A model generated the notes under the pieces. It was not told where the DNA came from. It did not search any database and saw only the letters and a program-made list of their open reading frames with translations. Positions 6,631 to 9,798 of a stretch of 9,798 nt of DNA are shown here, piece by piece (position 1 is the stretch's first letter; each line of letters begins with the position of its first letter). Source of the stretch: Thermogutta sp. (lineage in GTDB: Bacteria > Planctomycetota > Planctomycetia > Pirellulales > Thermoguttaceae); contig NZ_JACIYL010000083.1 in assembly GCF_014359955.1 (NCBI RefSeq), positions 1 through 9,798 on the forward strand, written 5' to 3'. The position numbers were made by a program, and so were the translations under genes.

Positions 6631-7818
6631 ATGCATGACTTTTCTTACCTCACCGGAATTAGTTTGCACGAGCCGTCGCCGCGCACGGCGTGCCGCCAGA
6701 AATTAGTACCAGCCGCGATTGTCATTTGCCTGATCATTCTCTGCCCGCAATGTTCAATTGCCGAGCCTGCGTACCCACGGCTCTCTCCATCCGAGATACC
6801 ACCCTTACCGGCGCACCCGGCAAGCCAGCGGCCACCCACGCCCCCGGCGCGCCATCTACCGGTGCGATGGGTCCGCGAATCCGAGGAGATGGCCGCTCCC
6901 CTGCGGATTATCTGCTACCATCCCGATGGTGTAGTGGCAGACCGGGCGATGGCTCGGGCGATTGCCCGTATTCATCAGCTCAACGCGGTTTTCAACGACT
7001 ATGATCCGACGAGCGAAGTTCGCCGCCTGTGTGAGACGGCAGGAACGGGGAAAAAGGTGCAGGTCAGCGACGATTTGTGGCGGCTTCTCGCCTTGAGTCT
7101 CAAGATCTCTGAGCAAACGTCAGGGGCGTTTGATGTCACGATCGGCCCGATTGTGCGACTGTGGCGAAGGGCCCGCATGTCTCGTGAAATGCCGCCCGCC
7201 TGGCGGTTTGACCAGGCACGCCAGGCCGTGGGATATCAATGGGTGCGACTCTATCCCGAAGAGCGGGCTGTGGAGCTCCTGCGGTCGGGCATGCGGCTGG
7301 ACTTCGGTGCCGTGGCCAAGGGCTACGCCATCGATGCGGCCCTCCAGGTGATGCGGGAAGAAGGCGTGCCTTCCGCATTGATCGATCTAGGAGGCGATCT
7401 TGGATTGGGGGACCCTCCCCCCGATCGCCATCACTGGACTGTGGCCGTGGCCGCCGTAAAACCGGGAGAACCTCCGAGTTATTTCGTGCGGCGGGCACGG
7501 TGTGGCGTAGCGACGTCAGGCGATCGTTACCGCTTTGTGGTCATCGGCGGAAAGCGCTATTCGCACATCGTGGATCCACGAACGGGCGTAGGCCTGACCG
7601 ACCAAAGTGAGGTGACGGTCATCGCCCCCAATGCCACCCTGGCCGATGCCCTGGCAACGGCAGTCAGCGTTCTGGGACCGGAAAAAGGACTGGCCTGGGT
7701 GGAAACTTTTCCGGATACCGCAGCCCTCTATTTGCGACTGGTGGGAGATCACACCGAAGTTCACACGTCGAAACGGTGGAAGGAGCTGAGCGGGGAAACA
7801 GCGGATGCCCAACTGTGA
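6631..7818 (+). CDS. apbE: ApbE-type FAD:protein FMN transferase, exported
   Basis: ApbE enzymes cleave FAD and attach FMN covalently to a Thr or Ser of target flavoproteins, using Mg2+, outside the cytoplasm. From ATG 6631 the protein has 395 residues: a long basic n-region, a hydrophobic core at 25-44 (ending CSIA, probable cleavage before EP), a proline-rich linker (about 46-77), then the ApbE domain. Motifs: NDYDPTSEV (122-130), FDVTIGP (167-173), DFGAVAKGYAID (224-235), DLGGD (252-256), TSGD (295-298), HIVDPRTG (312-319) and ADALATA (338-344, metal-binding Asp region). No proper lipobox precedes either cysteine of the signal, so this is probably not a lipoprotein. The start is uncertain: the frame is open upstream with ATG 6577 and TTG 6499, but only 6631 has a weak GGAAAA site close by. 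No FMN-accepting protein is encoded in the window. The 3' end overlaps the transporter gene by 14 nt. Confidence 0.9.
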   Translation: MHDFSYLTGISLHEPSPRTACRQKLVPAAIVICLIILCPQCSIAEPAYPRLSPSEIPPLPAHPASQRPPTPPARHLPVRWVRESEEMAAPLRIICYHPDGVVADRAMARAIARIHQLNAVFNDYDPTSEVRRLCETAGTGKKVQVSDDLWRLLALSLKISEQTSGAFDVTIGPIVRLWRRARMSREMPPAWRFDQARQAVGYQWVRLYPEERAVELLRSGMRLDFGAVAKGYAIDAALQVMREEGVPSALIDLGGDLGLGDPPPDRHHWTVAVAAVKPGEPPSYFVRRARCGVATSGDRYRFVVIGGKRYSHIVDPRTGVGLTDQSEVTVIAPNATLADALATAVSVLGPEKGLAWVETFPDTAALYLRLVGDHTEVHTSKRWKELSGETADAQL

Positions 7819-8713
7819 CGAAACCGTGGAAGTCCTGAAACCTGCTTCCCTCAGCAAGACCGCGGCGCGATTGTGCGTTGTGGGCGCGGTCATCCTCTGG
7901 AGCAGCAGCGGCTTTTTCACCAAATCTCACTTTTTTGATAACTGGCCGATCGAATGGCGCGGCGCCATGTTTGGATTCTGGCGGACGCTGGCGGCCGCTG
8001 CCGTCCTGTTGCCACTGGTCCGCGGCATTCGATTTCGACCCATGCTCATTCCTATGGTGATTTCATTCGCTGGAATGAACATCACTTTTCTCACGGCAAT
8101 GGTGCTGAGCACGGCGGCGAACGCCATCTGGCTGGAAAGCACGGCACCATTCTGGGTGCTCCTTTCCTGCCTTTTTCTCTTTCGCGAGCCACTTCAGAAA
8201 AGAGACTTTCTGCCGTTCCTGGCGGCTTTTGCCGGTGTGACGCTGATCCTTATGTTCGAACTCACCCGCACGGAAAAACTATCCCAACTGGGCGTCATCG
8301 CGGGACTGCTCTCCGGAATTTGCTACGGGGGCGTGATCGTGACGCTCCGGCAACTTCGCGAAGAAAACTCGGCCTGGCTTGTGGCCCTCAATCACGCGGC
8401 CTCGGCAGCTGTACTCGCTCCGCTTGTACTGTTTCTCGGTTACTGGCCCACACCCTTTCAACTGGCCTGGCTTGTCGCCTTTGGCGTGGTGCAGATGGCC
8501 ATTCCCTATCTCCTTCTCACAACGGGACTCAAGGTGATCCCCAGTCATGAAGTCGCTCTCATTGGACTTCTGGAGCCGATTCTCAACCCCATCTGGGCGT
8601 TTCTTGCGTGGGGCGAGCGTCCCGCATGGTGGACCCTCGCCGGCGGAACCTGCATCCTGCTCGGGCTGTTTCTTCGCTACGTGGTCAGCAGCAACAACAC
8701 CACGTCCCACTAA
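7805..8713 (+). CDS. EamA/DMT-family transporter
   Basis: This 302-residue protein has about ten hydrophobic segments arranged as two EamA repeats (about residues 22-152 and 163-294). Hallmarks are AVILWSSSGFFTK in the first helix (28-40), IWLESTAPFWVLL (108-120), LLEPILNPIWAFLAWGE (255-271) and the final helix GGTCILLGLFLRYV (280-293). The family moves small metabolites such as amino acids, nucleobase-like compounds, sugar derivatives or riboflavin across the inner membrane; the substrate cannot be read directly. The ATG at 7805 lies inside the end of the ApbE gene (14-nt overlap, different frame) with GGGGA 8 nt upstream, so translation is probably coupled. Some EamA proteins (RibN and ImpX type) carry riboflavin or FMN, so a flavin substrate is a reasonable hypothesis, not a demonstrated one. 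Confidence 0.9.
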   Translation: MPNCDETVEVLKPASLSKTAARLCVVGAVILWSSSGFFTKSHFFDNWPIEWRGAMFGFWRTLAAAAVLLPLVRGIRFRPMLIPMVISFAGMNITFLTAMVLSTAANAIWLESTAPFWVLLSCLFLFREPLQKRDFLPFLAAFAGVTLILMFELTRTEKLSQLGVIAGLLSGICYGGVIVTLRQLREENSAWLVALNHAASAAVLAPLVLFLGYWPTPFQLAWLVAFGVVQMAIPYLLLTTGLKVIPSHEVALIGLLEPILNPIWAFLAWGERPAWWTLAGGTCILLGLFLRYVVSSNNTTSH

Positions 8714-8863
8714 ATACCGACGCCCCTCATGCGGCAAACGGATGCCCCTCCGTCGTGATCGCGGGAAGTGGAGTGGATTTGTCCGACGCGCAACAATGGC
8801 CGGCTTCCCTGGAACCCTGCTTTTCCTCGCGATCAACGTGGATGAACGGGGAAGCAGGCGGCC
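8714..8863. other. Convergent gap between transporter and SDR genes
   Basis: The 150 nt between the two convergent stop codons hold no gene that I can support; short ORFs are tails or shadows of neighbours. Near the SDR end, CCTGCTTTTCC (8816-8826) can pair with GGGGAAGCAGG (8848-8858), an 11-bp stem with two G-U pairs on the plus-strand RNA. It lacks a T-run and may act as a weak or assisted terminator. Confidence 0.5.
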
Positions 8864-9580
8864 TCAAAGATCCTCCGGTCGTTCCGACCACGGTGCGGTA
8901 AGCGACTGTCCGTTGTGACGCCGGTCCAGGGAGAGCAGGAAGGGCACCACACGCCGGGCCCAATCACCGGGTTTGGGGTAATTGGCGGCCTCGGGGCCGA
9001 AGCAACTCCGCAGCATCGCCGTGTCAATGATGCCTGGATTGACGACCACCGCTGCGAGCTCGGCAGGAAGCTCTGCCGCCAACGACTGCGTGAGGCCTTC
9101 GACGGCGAATTTGGTAGCGCAATATGGGCCGACCTCCGCTGCGGCGGACCGCCCCCAGTAAGAGCTAAAGTTGACGATCACCCCGCGCTTGCGCTCCAGC
9201 ATCGCGGGAACAAAATGGCGGACTGTGTGATAAATACCGCCGATATTCACCCGAAGGAGTTGCTCAAATTCCCCGGGCGGGACTTCCCAAAGTCGGGCGT
9301 TACGGTTAATCAACGCCGCATTATTGATAAGCAGATCGGGCGGCTCCAGCGCAGCGATGACTTCCCTTGCCCACTCCGCCACCGCCTGGTCGCTGGCCAC
9401 GTCCACCCTGCTGAACACATGCGGCGGACCGTAGGTCGTGGAAAGTTCTTCCACTGCGGATGCCGAGCGGGCACAGCCCGCCACCGTATGCCCGAGGGCA
9501 ATGAACCGGTCCACCATGGCGCGGCCCAGCCCGCGACTGACACCCGTGATTACGATCACCTTCCGTTCGTTGCCAGCCAT
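8864..9580 (-). CDS. Classical short-chain dehydrogenase/reductase (SDR)
   Basis: This 238-residue single-domain Rossmann enzyme carries all classical SDR signatures: the cofactor loop TGVSRGLG (12-19), VDVA at 59-62 for the adenine pocket, LLINNAA (83-89), the structural N112, catalytic S140 in VNFSS (136-140), Y153 and K157 in YCATK, and NPG at 181-183. It should use NAD(P)H to oxidise or reduce an alcohol or carbonyl group in the cytoplasm; there is no signal peptide. The basic arginine in the TGVSRG loop slightly favours NADPH, an inference only. ATG 9580 is supported by AGAGGA about 4 nt upstream on the minus strand. Substrate and pathway are unknown, and the neighbours do not reveal them. 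Length is normal for the family. Confidence 0.93.
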   Translation of the reverse strand: MAGNERKVIVITGVSRGLGRAMVDRFIALGHTVAGCARSASAVEELSTTYGPPHVFSRVDVASDQAVAEWAREVIAALEPPDLLINNAALINRNARLWEVPPGEFEQLLRVNIGGIYHTVRHFVPAMLERKRGVIVNFSSYWGRSAAAEVGPYCATKFAVEGLTQSLAAELPAELAAVVVNPGIIDTAMLRSCFGPEAANYPKPGDWARRVVPFLLSLDRRHNGQSLTAPWSERPEDL

Positions 9581-9701
9581 GGCGTCCTCTCAAGAAACCG
9601 AAACGGTTGAAGACACTCACCCCCGCGAACAATGGGGCCCAGTACGAAACGACAGAGAATGGATCAGACCCAGTGGCATCAAAACAGGGCAACAAGCGCT
9701 G

Positions 9702-9798
9702 TTACTTCAAGCGTCCCGCCGCCCATTCAATCCCGCGCTTCAGCAGGATGGGATAAGTGGGATTGCTCCAGGCGAGGTGGTCGTGCCCCAGCAGGAGG
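9702..9798 (-). CDS. Probable ThuA-like domain protein, C-terminal fragment (5' end outside window)
   Basis: The last 31 codons of a minus-strand gene enter from the right edge and end in TAA at 9704-9702. The visible peptide begins LLLGHDHLAWSNPTYP and ends RGIEWAAGRLK. This resembles the end of ThuA (trehalose-utilisation-like, glutamine amidotransferase-fold) domains, which typically finish with a T-x-GHD element followed by a W-A-A-G-containing helix. Such proteins often accompany Gfo/Idh/MocA oxidoreductases in planctomycetes, as seen elsewhere in this window. With so little sequence the family call is provisional, though the reading frame is convincing. The 121-nt gap to the SDR gene contains no obvious gene. 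Confidence 0.55.
   Translation of the reverse strand, partial: LLLGHDHLAWSNPTYPILLKRGIEWAAGRLK

Noticed and set aside
8915..9610. 231-codon plus-strand open frame over the SDR gene
   Set aside because: The minus strand has every classical SDR motif; this frame has none of any family.
9686..9706. AACAG/CTGTT repeat with a few T residues after the ThuA-like stop on the minus strand
   Set aside because: The stem is only 5 bp with a long loop and the T-run is short, too weak to call a terminator.
1..9798. Search for CRISPR arrays, tRNA/rRNA genes, insertion sequences, att sites, toxin-antitoxin or phage-defence genes
   Set aside because: No regular direct repeats, no RNA-gene signatures and no transposase, recombinase or defence-type domain were seen by eye on either strand.

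Overview
The window looks like chromosomal DNA from a planctomycete, most likely a Pirellulales-type lineage. This is inferred from gene content only: a Tat-exported Gfo/Idh/MocA oxidoreductase, a secreted SUMF1/FGE-fold protein and the end of a ThuA-like protein in one neighbourhood, in moderately GC-rich DNA with few strong Shine-Dalgarno sites. I see no rRNA, tRNA, transposase, integrase, CRISPR array or phage gene. Eight protein genes are well supported (one cut by the left edge) and a ninth is cut by the right edge.

Positions 1-3434 (+) are the end of a surface-polysaccharide operon: a GT4 glycosyltransferase (5' end missing), an O-antigen ligase/polymerase-like membrane protein joined to it by a 4-nt ATGA overlap, and a second GT4 glycosyltransferase 32 nt further on. 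Together they suggest sugar addition on the cytoplasmic face, then polymerisation or ligation on the outer face.

Positions 3435-3656 are a convergent intergenic stretch rich in hairpins, including a clear intrinsic terminator for the minus-strand genes. Positions 3657-6264 (-) hold a secreted SUMF1-fold protein and, downstream of it in the transcription direction, a Tat-signal Gfo/Idh/MocA oxidoreductase. A 157-nt spacer with a small hairpin separates them.

Positions 6265-6630 are a divergent intergenic region with a candidate sigma70-type promoter (TTGGAG-17-GATAAT) and two inverted repeats that could be operators. It leads into an ApbE-type FAD:protein FMN transferase (+), whose 3' end overlaps an EamA/DMT transporter by 14 nt. 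That pairing is the most suggestive in the window: ApbE acts outside the cytoplasm and needs FAD there, and some EamA-family proteins move flavins.

Positions 8714-9798 hold a convergent gap, a classical SDR oxidoreductase (-) and the last 31 codons of a probable ThuA-like protein (-). Most of the window is ordinary housekeeping or accessory content. I do not see a convincing new defence or mobile system. The items most worth checking are the ApbE-transporter pair, the SUMF1 protein without FGE catalytic cysteines, and the structured intergenic regions.
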